Source of the DNA: Aradus depressus
Taxonomy: Eukaryota > Arthropoda > Insecta > Hemiptera > Aradidae
Length of the DNA stretch: 64,000 bases
Assembly (NCBI GenBank): GCA_963662175.1
Contig: OY759225.1
Location: 17,967,601-18,031,600, forward strand
Direction: 5' to 3'
Position numbers and translations under genes: made by a program. Every line of letters begins with the position of its first letter. Position 1 is the first letter of the stretch. The notes beneath the pieces are model-generated. The model was given only the letters and a program-made list of their open reading frames with translations. It made no database searches and was not told where the DNA came from. Shown here piece by piece: positions 20,113 through 30,152 of this stretch.

Positions 20113-20432
20113 TAACAAACTTAATCTACAAATGAATACGAATCGAAGCATTTCAACAACAAATTCGAAACTACCATCGACGCTGTATTCTCGAGGTATT
20201 TAGAGACACTACAATTACAATTGTATATATCTTATTTTAGCTATCACAAACCTATAATTTCATGTATAAAAAAAATTGAAGAACAATAAATTTGAAAGTT
20301 TAATTCATCATACTCCTTTTCTTATTGTAACATTATAAAACAAATTTTAATTAAAATCAGTGCACGGCAAATTTTTGGAATTAATGCAGATGTTTACACA
20401 TCAATTCTCGTGAGTACAGCGTCACTAACACT
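20113..20432 (+). repeat. Rep-E copy 1: gene-like 3' end with AATAAA
   Basis: About 320 bases closely matching 58500-58835. The shared start, AATCTACAAATGAATACGAA, translates to CNLQMNTNRSIST-type peptide in the other copy. Here an extra base disturbs the frame near CTGTATTCTCGAGG. A poly(A)-type AATAAA lies at 20285-20290. It looks like the 3' end of a transposon ORF plus UTR. Confidence 0.55.
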
Positions 20433-20439
20433 TTATTTT

Positions 20440-21110
20440 ATTTTTTTTTTTAATTTAAATTTGTTTGTGCAAATCAAACCGAAAAAGGTATTTACTATTT
20501 CACACATATGACTGCTATCAAAACATCTCTTTCAAGAAGAATTGTCTGGCCTGGGGTAGGATATTATCCCCAATTGTAAGCAAAGTCAGAAATTGTTTTT
20601 CGGGGGAATATGAAGAATTTAAATGTTGACATAAGAGAAGTTACTGATACAGTATATATTCAGTAATTAGATTTATTCAATTCTTGAAAGTAATATTATC
20701 ATCCTCTAATTTTCAGATGTTATTCTATGCCTACAGAATAACAGAGCCCGTGTTAGTTGGCACAGCTTTGAAAGACATAAATAGTTGAGGTCCACTGCTA
20801 CCATGATCATAAACAATAGACATTGTCATACTGACTACCATTCGATAAAGTTATATTTGAAACATTAATGATTATTAAGAATTTTTTTTTTTTTTTGTCT
20901 TTATAATGTTGGTCGCAACTGTTACCATGACACAACAACCAGCTACCAAGAGGACTTCATTGAATGTGGATGACTTGATTGGCGTGAGAGAGGAAGGCCA
21001 CCCAGCGGTAGCTCCTCAGGGCGAAATTTAAAACAATGAATATTATGGTTATTATCAATGAATAGGGATATTATGATTTTGTTTCAAGAAGTGGGGGGTT
21101 GTAATTTGGA
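20440..21110. other. Unassigned AT-rich sequence
   Basis: No ORF or repeat end recognised. Confidence 0.4.
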
Positions 21111-21111
21111 A

Positions 21112-21726
21112 TTATATTAAGTCACGATTCCACCTCCTCTTCAATCTCCTTGGAGGATTGTGTGGCAAGGGTGGTGAAGAAAGTGAATGGATGTATGAAT
21201 TTGGGTGTGAATGCAATTTGCTATGGAAACGTCTGTAAAGGTCCTGAATTGTGTCGTGTACTGTGTTTATCATGAGGTCATTGTGAAGTGTTCTGTTACT
21301 TACGTATGGTGGGCATTGTGTAATGAGTCTGAGTGTCTTTGACTGGAAAACCTGGATACGTTTCAGGTTAGATATTTTAGCCGAACCGTAGATTTGTGAG
21401 CCATAAATCCAGAGTGGCTTTAGTAGAAATGTGTAGCAGTTACGCTTTTGTGTTAAAGGTAATTTTGAGTGTCTGTGCAGAAGAGAATAAAGCATTTTAA
21501 ATCGTTCGTTTAGTGTATTACGTAAGAGGCTTCTATGTGGGTTCCATGTCAGTCGTCTGTCCAGAGTAAGTCCCAAATATCTTACTATGTTACTCTGAGG
21601 GAGGGGCTTGTTGTAGATAAAAACGGCGGGACATGTATCTCGTCTTAATGTAAATGTTATATTAACAACTTCTAAGTTGAGGAACGCGGACATATTGTGG
21701 AAACTTGTAATAAATATAAATCTCAC
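21112..21726 (-). pseudogene. Jockey-type LINE RT C-terminal remnant
   Basis: A 204-codon minus frame with the post-catalytic part of Jockey RT. Near residue 50 it reads VRYLGLTLDRRLTWNPH, then LLHRHSKLPLTQKRNCY, LLKPLWIYGSQIYGSAK and the terminal PPRRLKRRWNRDLI. The catalytic YADD region is missing upstream, and the N-terminal 35 residues only partly resemble the family. This is a typical 5'-truncated insertion. The starting Met is not the natural start. Confidence 0.88.
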
Positions 21727-21734
21727 TGCTCAAA

Positions 21735-21870
21735 AAGAATAAAATAACCAAAATAAAAAATCGTATTTTATATCCAAAAACATTATTTGATACAAAGCTT
21801 TCATTTTTATTTTTTGGACAGAGTTCCTCCACACCTTAAAAGTCAGTCGAATCTACGTTTAATTTATTAT
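21735..21870 (+). repeat. Repeat shared with 36880-37010
   Basis: CATTATTTGATACAAAGCTT, TCATTTTTATTTTTTGGACA, GAGTTCCTCCACACC and AATCTACGTTTAAT match the sequence after the LINE end at 36650. It is probably the 3' UTR of that LINE. Confidence 0.6.
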
Positions 21871-22370
21871 AATAATATAATTTATTATTATAATTAATCA
21901 TTATTTTTCACTTCTTGTGTACTAATTTATTTTATTTTTCTTGGTTTATTTTTTAATGTTTTTTATTATATAATTTATATTTTTATATTTTTTACTTATT
22001 TATTTATATTTGTTTAGTATATATATATTTTTTTATTTCTTTTTATGAAAAAATATTGGGCCAGTTAGATTAACGAAATGTGAACTCAAGGATTCAGCAA
22101 TCCTTGGTAGAGAAATGAAAAAGTGGCATGAATCAGAGAGACTAAGGAACTAAGTTCAGGGAAATACAAACCGTAAAGTTCAACCTTGCCTTTTCCGTCT
22201 GAAGTCGGTTTGGAACTTTTCCAGGCCATCACTTACTTAGTTTCATAACAAGATGGGGGTGGGGGGGAAAACACTCTTTTCTCTGGCTTTTCCAACAGTA
22301 ATATCACCAAAAAACATCCACTTAGGTTTGTATAATATTGCAATGTTTCTCCCGTCACATAGTATGAAAT
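21871..22370. other. AT-rich sequence, nothing recognised
   Basis: Low-complexity T/A tract, then unique-looking sequence without coding support. Confidence 0.4.
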
Positions 22371-22375
22371 TTAAG

Positions 22376-23074
22376 TTTTTTTTTTTGGTTTTTTTACTAA
22401 CAAACAGGTATTTACAACTGAATAAAAATAAATACAACAAGCAAATATGCTAATAGAGAGATAATGACAAGAAGAGAGAAATCACCCAGTGGTGGGTGAC
22501 ACTCCCTAGTCACTGATTTCCTCTCATTTGTAAACTAATCACTGTCACTGTCACTGCTGCTGCTAAGGAGGTCTCTAGGCCATTGACGCTTAAGCCGTCG
22601 TTGGGGAAGTATGGCAGAATGGAGGGCACGGACTTGAGGATTATTGTGGGAGGGAAAATAATTTTTTCTACTTGGATTTAACGACTTTGGTGACATAAGG
22701 TATGTTAAGGTCAGTGTGAAGAGTTTTGTTGGAGACGTAATAAGGAGCATTGGCTATTTTACGAAGAATTTTGGATTGAAAGGAGTGGATGCACTGGAGA
22801 TTGGAAGCCTTGTCAGAACCCCAGAGTTCAAGTCCACATAGGTTTGAGTATTGCGTTGTATATAAGTCGTTTTCTTTTCAAAGTTAATTTGGATCTTCTG
22901 TTTAGTAGTCTTAGTAAAAGTTTATATAGTCTGTTAATTTCTTGTCTTTTCAGTCTCGTGTGAGGAGTCCAAATTAGTCGTTTGTCGAGTATGAGGCCGG
23001 GAGGTGAAGGGTTTTTGCTTTTTCCATATATAGGGGATATATCCACTAGAGTAGCAAAAATCTTGAGGAAGGAA
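22376..23074 (-). pseudogene. Jockey-type LINE 3' end, copy B
   Basis: T run (reversed poly-A), 3' UTR (ATTTACAACTGAATAAAAAT, ACAAGCAAATATGCTAATAG), then reversed RT end. Frames give LILDKRLIWTPHTRLKRQE, LLLRLLNRRSKLTLKRKRL and, after breaks, VRALHSAILPQRRLKRQW. Several frameshifts. The copy ends where hAT-3 begins (TAGGGATCTATCG). It matches 50163-50838 along its whole length. Confidence 0.82.
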
Positions 23075-23157
23075 TAGGGATCTATCGATACAAGTAAAGT
23101 ATCGATACTTTTCTTTCGATACCAAGTAGGTATCGAATAGATATTACTTGTATCGAT

Positions 23158-24050
23158 TCAAAGTACTCGTTTCAAATTTCAACATTTAAAAAAAATTATA
23201 TAAATTTTTCAATTCGTCAAAATCGTTCACCGTTTAATTTCTTACAATTTTCTTTTATTTGTTGTTGCAGTAAAATACTGAACTCCAATTCCGGTCTACG
23301 AACAAATGATACTCGTATATATCGATGGTGATAACCTCATGAGTGATCTGCATGATGCGTCCTTATTTCTTACCTTATTTACATTAAATGGTTTATCATT
23401 TATGAAGGTATACGTTTGTTTAATTTTGAAGAGAACCGTGAACAATTTTACGATATCATTATTTTATTTTATTTTTACATTCCATTTTGTCAATTACATA
23501 TTATAATGCCGCGTCCTACGGCGAAAGTGTCCTAAACTCTCACTCCATCTCAACTCAACCCACACCTCGACTCTTCTACACTAATTCAAAACAGCTGATG
23601 GTCGTGTTTTGTTTCTTATTCATGGTTTGTTTTAAAACAAAATGCATTCATATTATTATTCACTAATTTAGTTGCTTCTTTCTTCATTCCTAATTTCAGG
23701 TCAAAGCGTTTGAGCTCTCACATAAACACACACATGCAATTGATCTCTGATGTTCACACGATTACAAAATTTTTAGTACATATTATTATGTATACATATA
23801 TTATATGGAAGTAAACGGACATGATCTGGAAACATTTATTTGTCGAAATATCGGAGAAAAAACGTTTAAATTAGGTAGTTTCTTAAGAGGGAAGGTCCTC
23901 CACCCTCCGGGTAGAGTAGGGGGAAGGGACGGTTCCTGCCGAGGGTCAGCGCTGCTGTAGCTCTCTTCCAACGTCATATCACAAAAATTGAGTTTTCAGA
24001 CATTACATGACCTGAGATTTCTTTTTATGTTGTGAAGATATACAAGATAC
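23158..24050. other. hAT-3 interior, AT-rich, no gene
   Basis: No coding motif. 23510-23720 is less AT-rich and unique-looking but carries no recognisable signal. Confidence 0.4.
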
Positions 24051-24056
24051 AATAAT

Positions 24057-25683
24057 ATTTTATTATTGCGGTATGTTCTAGACAGGTAAACCGACTGACT
24101 AGACAAATCAAGTGGGAACTGGATTATTTTCGGATCGAAAAGTATAAGAAGTTCTTGGAAGAAATGTCCCCAGGCGATCCAAACCTGTGGAAGGAGACCA
24201 GACGTGTACTGCGACAGACCGTACCTATCCCACCTCTTAGACACAACGGAAAGACAGCTCTGACGGACGAATACAAATGTACAGTACTGGCAACTCACTT
24301 CGAACACACTTTCAATACCATTCCCACCAACACCTATCATACCGCTGTCATCACACATTACAAGAATAACCCCATACACACAGCCGAGTTTCCTCTAAAA
24401 TACACAACCCCAACAGAACTCTCAGGATTTATTACAAAATTGCCATCCCGAAAGGCGCCGGGCGAGGATCTCATTCCCAACATTGTTCTTAAGAATCTTT
24501 CCATAAGGGCGCTTGCTTTCCTCACCAGCGTCTTCAACAGCTGTCTCCGTCATGGTTACTTCCCTGCTCAATGGAAGAATGCTGTTGTGATAGTGACACA
24601 CAAGCCAGGTAAACCGAAGGACGAGCCAGCAAGTTATCGGCCAATTAGTTTATTAAACAGTCTCTCTAAATTACTAGAGAAGGTAATATACACCAGGATA
24701 CTAGCCTTTCTCCACGATAGCGACCTCCTTCCGCCCCATCAATTCGGTTTTCGCCCTAAGCACTCTACGGTCCATCAATTGCAAAGAGTGACTGAAAAAA
24801 TCATCCGAGGTTTCGAAGGAAAACAGTATTCAGCAGCCCTTTTTCTGGATGCAAATTCTGCCTTCGATACGGTATGGCACGAAGGCTTAATTTGCAAATT
24901 CCAGAGAACAGGAGCTCCTTGGTACCTTTGCAAAATTATAGAAAGTTTCCTGACAAACAGAACCTTCCAGATGAGAATAGCCTCAAGTGTTAGTAACAAG
25001 AAGCCCATTGAATCCGGGGTTCCACAGGGCGCCATTCTGAGTCCCATTCTCTTCAACTTGTACTGTCACGATATGCCAGATACCCCCAACTCACTGTTGG
25101 CCACCTATGCTGATGATACTCTGCTTGTATCTCAGCATCCAGATGTGATGTTCATGTCGTGATGGACTGGTTCAATAGGTGGAATCTTGGAATAAACACT
25201 GCTAAAACGATGGCCAAAGTTTTCACTCTTCGAAGGACTAACTTAGACACACTCACACAGATTCGAATCAACAGCGACCTCATACCCTGGACACCTACTG
25301 ATGTGACAATCAAGTACCTTGGAGTACATTTCTACACTAGACTGACATGGAAGACACACATACATAGAAAACTAACACAAGCATACACTCGACTATCACA
25401 ACTATACCCACTACTGAACAGACGTACACCACTCAGACACAAATGCTGCACACTACTCTACACAGCCTTGTTACGACCACTCATCACCTATACATCACCC
25501 ATTTGGCAAGGTGCAAGCAAAACTCATCTAGACAAACTTCAAAGGTTTGAAAACAAGGTCCTTCGTTTGGCAGTGGGCGCCCCTTGGTTCTTCCGGAATC
25601 AGCAGATTCGAAGGGAAGTGGACATCCCGGACATCGAGGCATTTATCGCCAACGTGACCCGGGTCTATCATGAAAACCTCGCC
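24057..25683 (+). pseudogene. Jockey-superfamily LINE reverse transcriptase, truncated and frameshifted
   Basis: A readable frame enters before the Met at 24155 (KWELDYFRIEKYKKFLEE), so the true start lies upstream and is lost. From that Met, RT blocks are RKAPGEDLIPN (about 99-109), YRPISLLNSLSKLLEKV (161-177), LDANSAFDTVWH (231-242, catalytic Asp), SGVPQGAILSPILFNLY (287-303) and TYADDTLLVSQ (317-327, catalytic YADD). The frame breaks at about 25160. Frame two continues from MDWFNRWNLGINTAKT through KYLGVHFYTRLTWKTHIH to LLRPLITYTSPIW. The loss is small, roughly the alpha helix between YADD and the thumb. The endonuclease and ORF1 are absent. The C-terminus runs into a 67-bp tandem repeat. 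Confidence 0.92.
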
Positions 25684-26487
25684 CTGGTGCCTGGAGCCCA
25701 GTTTTACAAGTTGGGAGAACCAACACCAGATAGGAGGCTCAAACCTCGTCCTGGTGCCTGGAGCCCAGTTCTACAAGTTGGGAGAACCAACACCAGATAG
25801 GAGGCTCAAACCTCGCCCTGGTGCCTGGAGCCCAGTTCTACAAGTTGGGAGAACCAACACCAGATAGGAGGCTCAAACCTCGTCCTGGTGCCTGGAGCCC
25901 AGTTCTACAAGTTGGGAGAACCAACACCAGATAGGAGGCTCAAACCTCGCCCTGGTGCCTGGAGCCCAGTTCTACTAGTTGGGAGAACCAACACCAGATA
26001 GGAGGCTCAAACCTCGCCCTGGTGCCTGGAGCCCAGTTCTACAAGTTGGGAGAACCAACACCAGATAGGAGGCTCAAACCTCGCCCTGGTGCCTGGAGCC
26101 CAGTTCTACAAGTTGGGAGAACCAACACCAGATAGGAGGCTCAAACCTCGCCCTGGTGTCTGGAGCCCAGTTCTACAAGTTGGGAGAACCAACACCAGAT
26201 AGGAGGCTCAAACCTCGCCCTGGTGCCTGGAGCCCAGTTCTACAAGTTGGGAGAACCAACACCAGATAGGAGGCTCAAACCTCGTCCTGGTGCCTGGAGC
26301 CCAGTTCTACAAGTTGGGAGAACCAACACCAGATAGGAGGCTCAAACCTCGCCCTGGTGCCTGGAGCCCAGTTCTACTAGTTGGGAGAACCAACACCAGA
26401 TAGGAGGCTCAAACCTCGCCCTGGTGCCTGGAGCCCAGTTCTACAAGTTGGGAGAACCAACACCAGATAGGAGGCTCAAACCTCGTC
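25684..26487 (+). repeat. Minisatellite, 12 units of 67 bp, inside the LINE C-terminus
   Basis: Unit starts (CTGGTGCCTGGAGCCCAGTT) recur exactly every 67 bases: 25684, 25751, 25818 and so on to 26421. Units differ at only a few sites (CTCGTC or CTCGCC; TACAAG or TACTAG; GTGCC or GTGTC). The first unit is the coding end of the RT (LVPGAQFYKLGEPTPDRRLK). Because 67 is not a multiple of 3, each unit shifts the frame, and the frame stops within the second unit. After the last unit the sequence continues CTCTACCAACATTTTGTTGA, probably the original end of the protein. Confidence 0.95.
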
Positions 26488-26840
26488 TCTACCAACATTT
26501 TGTTGACTATCCATCAACTTTTTATTCTATCTATTGTTTTAATTTAAATGTTACCTTTTAATGTTTTCAATTTTGTGTATAGCACCAACTTGGGCTGATC
26601 CAATAATTTTTTTTTTTTTTATCTTATTCGATTTGATTTATTTGTTTCTTATGCCCACTACAATATCTCATTTACCTATATCTTTCAAATTGTATTGTGT
26701 TTTTTATTATTATTATATAGGTACATATATATTATACATGGTTTAAAATTAATTATAACGAAGTACTCGATGCAATACGAATTTTATTTAAATTTATATA
26801 GATTTATAGATTTTTTAAAATTAATTACAACGAACTACTC
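26488..26840 (+). other. LINE 3' region and hAT-3 right interior
   Basis: T/A-rich. The frame LYQHFVDYPSTFYSI continues from the last repeat, then stops. No other feature. Confidence 0.4.
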
Positions 26841-26970
26841 GATTCAATCGATACGAGTAGGTATCGATACTTTTTATTCGATACTTGACCAGTATCGAAA
26901 GTTTTATTCGATACTACTCATGAGTAAAAGTATCTATACTTCGTGGTATCGATAGAACCCTAGGAAGGAT

Positions 26971-27046
26971 GGGCTCTGTCGGATTCAAAGCTGTCCACAC
27001 CCCAGGGGCCCTCATCTCGAGACCGAAAGACAAACTCGAGTTTCCA
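26971..27046 (+). mobile_element. Penelope-like element fragment
   Basis: CCCTCATCTCGAGACCGAAA and GACAAACTCGAGTTTCCAGAT are the same coding words as the reversed stretch at 30557-30612 (SRPKDKLEFPD, just before the GIY-YIG motif). It breaks off at the start of the domain. Confidence 0.65.
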
Positions 27047-27124
27047 GATATTAATTTTTCTGTCGATAAATTCATTACATTGGTAGTTATTAGGGTTTTT
27101 GAGTTAAGCCCCCTTTATTTTTTG

Positions 27125-27180
27125 CCAAGTTTATTCATTTAGGATAGATGTCTTTAACATCGTACAGACACGAGACTATT
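27125..27180 (-). mobile_element. SINE-A scrap
   Basis: TTTATTCATTTAGGATAGATGTCTTTAAC then CATCGTACAGAC and CGAGAC, a short reversed middle piece. Confidence 0.5.
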
Positions 27181-27589
27181 TTGCAGGGGGTGGAAAAAAT
27201 TAATTGATGATTTCTTCTGGGGAAGTACATAGCTGGTGATTTTTTTTAAAATACATTGTATGTACATGTGCAGCGGACCCTGAGAATAGGAAACACGATA
27301 TAACATAGGAAAAGATAAGGATGAAATATTGGTGTTCACGTACCGAGTGCAGAGTTCATCCGTCTGTCCTATCTTGAATATATGGAGCCTGTAGAGAGGT
27401 CGATAAAATCGGGCGTTGTACAATATCTGCGGAGCCTGGAGTACACAACGGCGATACACATTTCAAACAAACTATATATTTAGAATCTATCTCTATTCAG
27501 GAATATTTAGAATACATATTTCACAATAGAGAAGAGAAATATTTAGAGACAGGAAACAATAGTTATGTTTTCTACAAAGCTAATAACAA
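27181..27589. other. Mostly unassigned; includes a Rep-C end
   Basis: 27218-27242 (TTCTGGGGAAGTACATAGC) is a Rep-C terminus. The 101-codon minus frame 27154-27459 matches nothing recognisable. Confidence 0.35.
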
Positions 27590-27875
27590 AAAATGTGAAT
27601 CATCGGCTATGTACATCTCCAGCACGAATTAATCAATTACGTTTCCGCTCTCTTTCCAAAGTCAAACTGAGTATTTGACTTCGGAATCCTCATACTAAAT
27701 TTTGTGTCGATTTATTAATTACATCGTCAGTTATCGGAATTTTTATGTTGAGTCTCGATCCAAGTCGACTTGGCGAAAAATTAATAGGTGTTGTCCACTG
27801 AGGATATAAAATTTCATGTTGATACATTCATTCTATCGAGAGTTATCCTGTTCACAGACACACATACATACGTGT
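27590..27875 (+). repeat. Rep-C copy
   Basis: TCGGCTATGTACATCTCCAG, AATTAATCAATTACGTTTCC, TTTGTGTCGATTTATTAATT, TTTCATGTTGATACATTCAT and GTTCACAGACACACATACAT. Confidence 0.7.
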
Positions 27876-27943
27876 AAATATTTGTATTTTTTATTTTGTG
27901 GATTATTTATTAAATCGCAACTAGAGCAGTTGGGTGTGTGTAA

Positions 27944-28737
27944 AGAGGGGTATAGACATGCGAGCAATGAGCCGAACATTAGTCAGTGCGCATGCCTGGG
28001 GATGAAGTGCGCAGGCGCTAGACGAACAAGGTAGGCTCGGGGTCTGCTCCACCTGTTGTCGGTTTTTTGACGAACCATCAACGGCTCGGGCTGCGGTGTG
28101 TGTAGACTGGTACCAAGCCGAACCGTCCCGACTTGACCCAAGCACTGTTGTTGTTTATAACTAATATTATAACCTTCTCAAATATTTAGGTTTTTGGAAG
28201 TGCATGTTCTTTTTTTTTTTTTTATTAAATATATATTTAAATATTATTCAATAAATTATATTTTATTATGGCTTCTGAAGACTGGTCTCAGGAGCTTCAA
28301 ATTCAGTTTGCTCAGGCTATGAGACAGTACCCAGTCATATGGGATTCAAAACACAAATTACATTTTAATAAAATAAAGAGATTGGATGCTTGGGAGGAAT
28401 TATCCAAACACTTTTCCTAAAAAAGTGTTCATTTTAAACAATTTACATGTCAAAATAAATTACGTATCATAATAAATACGTATCCATATTAATTGTACTA
28501 CAAATATGTAAATTAATTACGTAAGTAGCTACCTACCTTGAGTATTTTCTGATTGAAGACATTAAATAATAATAAAATGAAATACAAATAAACGCAAATT
28601 TGTTATCTGCAGGTTAACTTGTGCAGGTTATGTTCGTTAGTATGGTTGTGGAGCATCCAAATGCTCGGCTCGTCTCTGTTCGGCTTGGAGTGAGTTCGTT
28701 GAAAACTGGCTCGTTGCTCGCATGTCTGTACTAGCCT
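27944..28737 (+). mobile_element. PIF/Harbinger-like element, non-autonomous, flanked by TAA
   Basis: The left end includes TATAGACATGCGAGCAATGA and the reversed right end AGGCTAGTACAGACATGCGA, then GCAACGAGCC. TAA lies directly outside both ends (27941-27943 and 28738-28740). Harbinger elements duplicate TWA and encode a transposase plus a Myb/SANT/MADF DNA-binding protein. Here only a MADF-like ORF is present, so the element depends on a transposase elsewhere. Confidence 0.7.
28268..28420 (+). CDS. MADF-like DNA-binding ORF (50 aa, truncated)
   Basis: ATG at 28268 and TAA at 28418-28420. The peptide begins MASEDWSQELQIQFAQAM, then RQYPVIWDSKHKLHF, then KRLDAWEELSKHFS. The pattern hydrophobic helix, YPVIWD, then R-x-x-AWEEL matches the first two helices of the MADF (Myb/SANT-like) domain, which binds DNA in Adf-1-type proteins. 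A full domain needs about 85 residues. The frame after the stop still reads like the third helix (FKQFTCQNKLRIIINTY), so the stop may be a mutation. It lies inside a Harbinger-like element and is best read as that element's second ORF rather than a host gene. Expression is unknown. Confidence 0.6.
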   Translation: MASEDWSQELQIQFAQAMRQYPVIWDSKHKLHFNKIKRLDAWEELSKHFS

Positions 28738-28749
28738 TAACACTATTCA

Positions 28750-28975
28750 AAGGTAACGTGCTAGCCGACTGAGCTAAAGATTGCGAAAAAGCCTCTAGCA
28801 CGCCGCCTTTCGGATGGGAAGTTAGACGATGGTCTCGAGCCTATATGATGTAAGGTTCTCGTTAAAAAGTGATAGGTGAATAAACCTGTTTAGGTGAATT
28901 TTAGGACTTCCACATGTACACCAAAGTGATGATAGAACGCTCTGGTAGTAGGCGATATGACCTAGTAGTTAAAGC
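28750..28975 (+). mobile_element. SINE-A, diverged
   Basis: GCACGCCGCCTTTCGGATGG, GATGGTCTCGAGCCTATATG, ACGCTCTGGTAGTAGGCGAT and GACCTAGTAGTTAAAGC. The head is only partly preserved (GCCGACTGAGCTAAAG) and there is no CCTAA tail. Confidence 0.8.
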
Positions 28976-28979
28976 TAGT

Positions 28980-29313
28980 GAATTGAACTGACCAGCTTAT
29001 TTCAAAAGATTTAATTTACCCAAAATGAGGAAGATTAGAGTTTTTTGATTCCCCTCAATTTTCATTCCATTAGATGAATCTTCTCTTTTCTGGAAGATAT
29101 CTCTGCCAAATCTTTGGTTCCTGGCCATGCGATATCAAAGAAAGTCAGCGCCAGACAAATAGGTACATTAACTAATTAAAACGGAGAAGAGCTACTCCCA
29201 GATACGGTAACCAAAGGCCAAATTTTAACCAACGGACATTTATATTTCTTATGGTGGCGGGTGTAGTGAGTGGACTTGTTAAATAAGTAATACAGATGTA
29301 TCAGTCCAACAAA
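28980..29313. other. Unassigned sequence
   Basis: No recognised element or coding support. Confidence 0.4.
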
Positions 29314-29315
29314 TA

Positions 29316-29975
29316 GTGGAGTCTCGGTAATCCGGCACTATATCGGGATTTGTAGTGTCGGATTACCGAAAATGCCGGATTAGTGGAGGTTGGCTTATAA
29401 AGTGACAAAACAGCATCAAAATACATTCTGTATTGCATTTAATTGTTATTATTATGTAGTACAGTATATTACGCATGAAATACAGTATAACCAAGCGTAC
29501 AGTGCAGCTTCCACTTGGGGAAACTCGCCAGACTTCAAGGTTTTTCTTCCACTAGATGAGGGAGTGTCCTTACTTTTAAAAAATGACTCGATTTGATCAC
29601 GTTTCTGTTTAATGTCGTGAATGGTTGATCGGCCAACATTGAACTCTTTCGACAAATGTGTTAGTTTCTCACCTTTATCTAAACGCTTCAGAAAGTCGTA
29701 TTTTTGATCTAAAGTTAGTGTTACGTGTTTGCGTTTTTCCGCTATCACACAGCACTGTACACTGGTACTAAACTTAAAACAACGTAATAGCGCGACTAGA
29801 AAACAGATAAACACGCACACCTGACAGCAGACAACAGCACACTGGCGGTTTATTTGTTCTAGCGCACCCTACAAACGCGCCAGCTGACCCGCCGTCCCCT
29901 CCCAGTCTGCCGCCAGACTGCCGGATTACTGGACGTGCCGGAGTGGCGCACGGACGGATTACAGAGACTCCACTG
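29316..29975 (-). mobile_element. Tigger/pogo-type element, internally deleted
   Basis: The left end GTGGAGTCTCGGTAATCCGG and the reversed right end CAGTGGAGTCTCTGTAATCC are inverted, with TA immediately outside (29314-29315 and 29976-29977). The left end has lost its first CA. About 660 bases remain of an element normally over 2 kb. Only the DNA-binding part of the transposase is left. Confidence 0.8.
29452..29755 (-). pseudogene. pogo/Tigger transposase N-terminal helix-turn-helix
   Basis: The minus frame reads KRKHVTLTLDQKYDFLKRL, then LTHLSKEFNVGRSTIHDIKQ, KRDQIESFF and GRKTLKSGEFPQVEAALYAW. This is the CENP-B N-terminal (pogo-type) helix-turn-helix that binds the element's TIRs, ending at the W that begins the second DNA-binding domain. 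The DDE catalytic region is gone. In the expected start position the codon is GTG (VIAEKRK), not ATG. The open frame extends upstream but without family similarity. Confidence 0.85.
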
Positions 29976-29982
29976 TATTTTA

Positions 29983-30027
29983 TTTTTTACCATTACTAGT
30001 TTCGTCAATCTGACATCTTCAGGTGGT
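29983..30027 (-). ncRNA. Hammerhead-like motif at a Penelope-like 3' end
   Basis: Minus strand: ACCTGAAGA-T-GTCA-GAT-TGAC-GAAA-CTAGTAATGG. It has the same arrangement as 2546 (CUGANGA, one extra base, stem, GAAA), with a wholly different but complementary stem. It lies downstream of the GIY-YIG remnant at 30153-30660. Confidence 0.45.
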
Positions 30028-30152
30028 GAATCTGAACATATATAAACCAAAATTAGACTAGAAATTACGAGCATTCACAGCTCATGTCAGTGAATAATAT
30101 TAAATGTTAAAAACAACAAAGCAATTACACAACTTTTTTTAACACGCAAAAA

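Larger units (their letters stand above)
23075..26962. mobile_element. hAT-3 (TATCGATA-type ends) carrying a LINE insertion
   Basis: The left end TAGGGATCTATCGATACAAG and the reversed right end TAGGGTTCTATCGATACCAC are inverted. Both continue with clustered TATCGATAC words. The flanking octamers are GGAAGGAA and GGAAGGAT (7 of 8 identical), consistent with a hAT duplication. The hAT's own interior is AT-rich and non-coding. Most of the length is a Jockey-type LINE (about 24057-26560). Confidence 0.7.

Noticed and set aside
25670..25867. Separate 65-codon ORF in the 67-bp repeat
   Set aside because: It is another frame of the minisatellite; every unit reproduces it.
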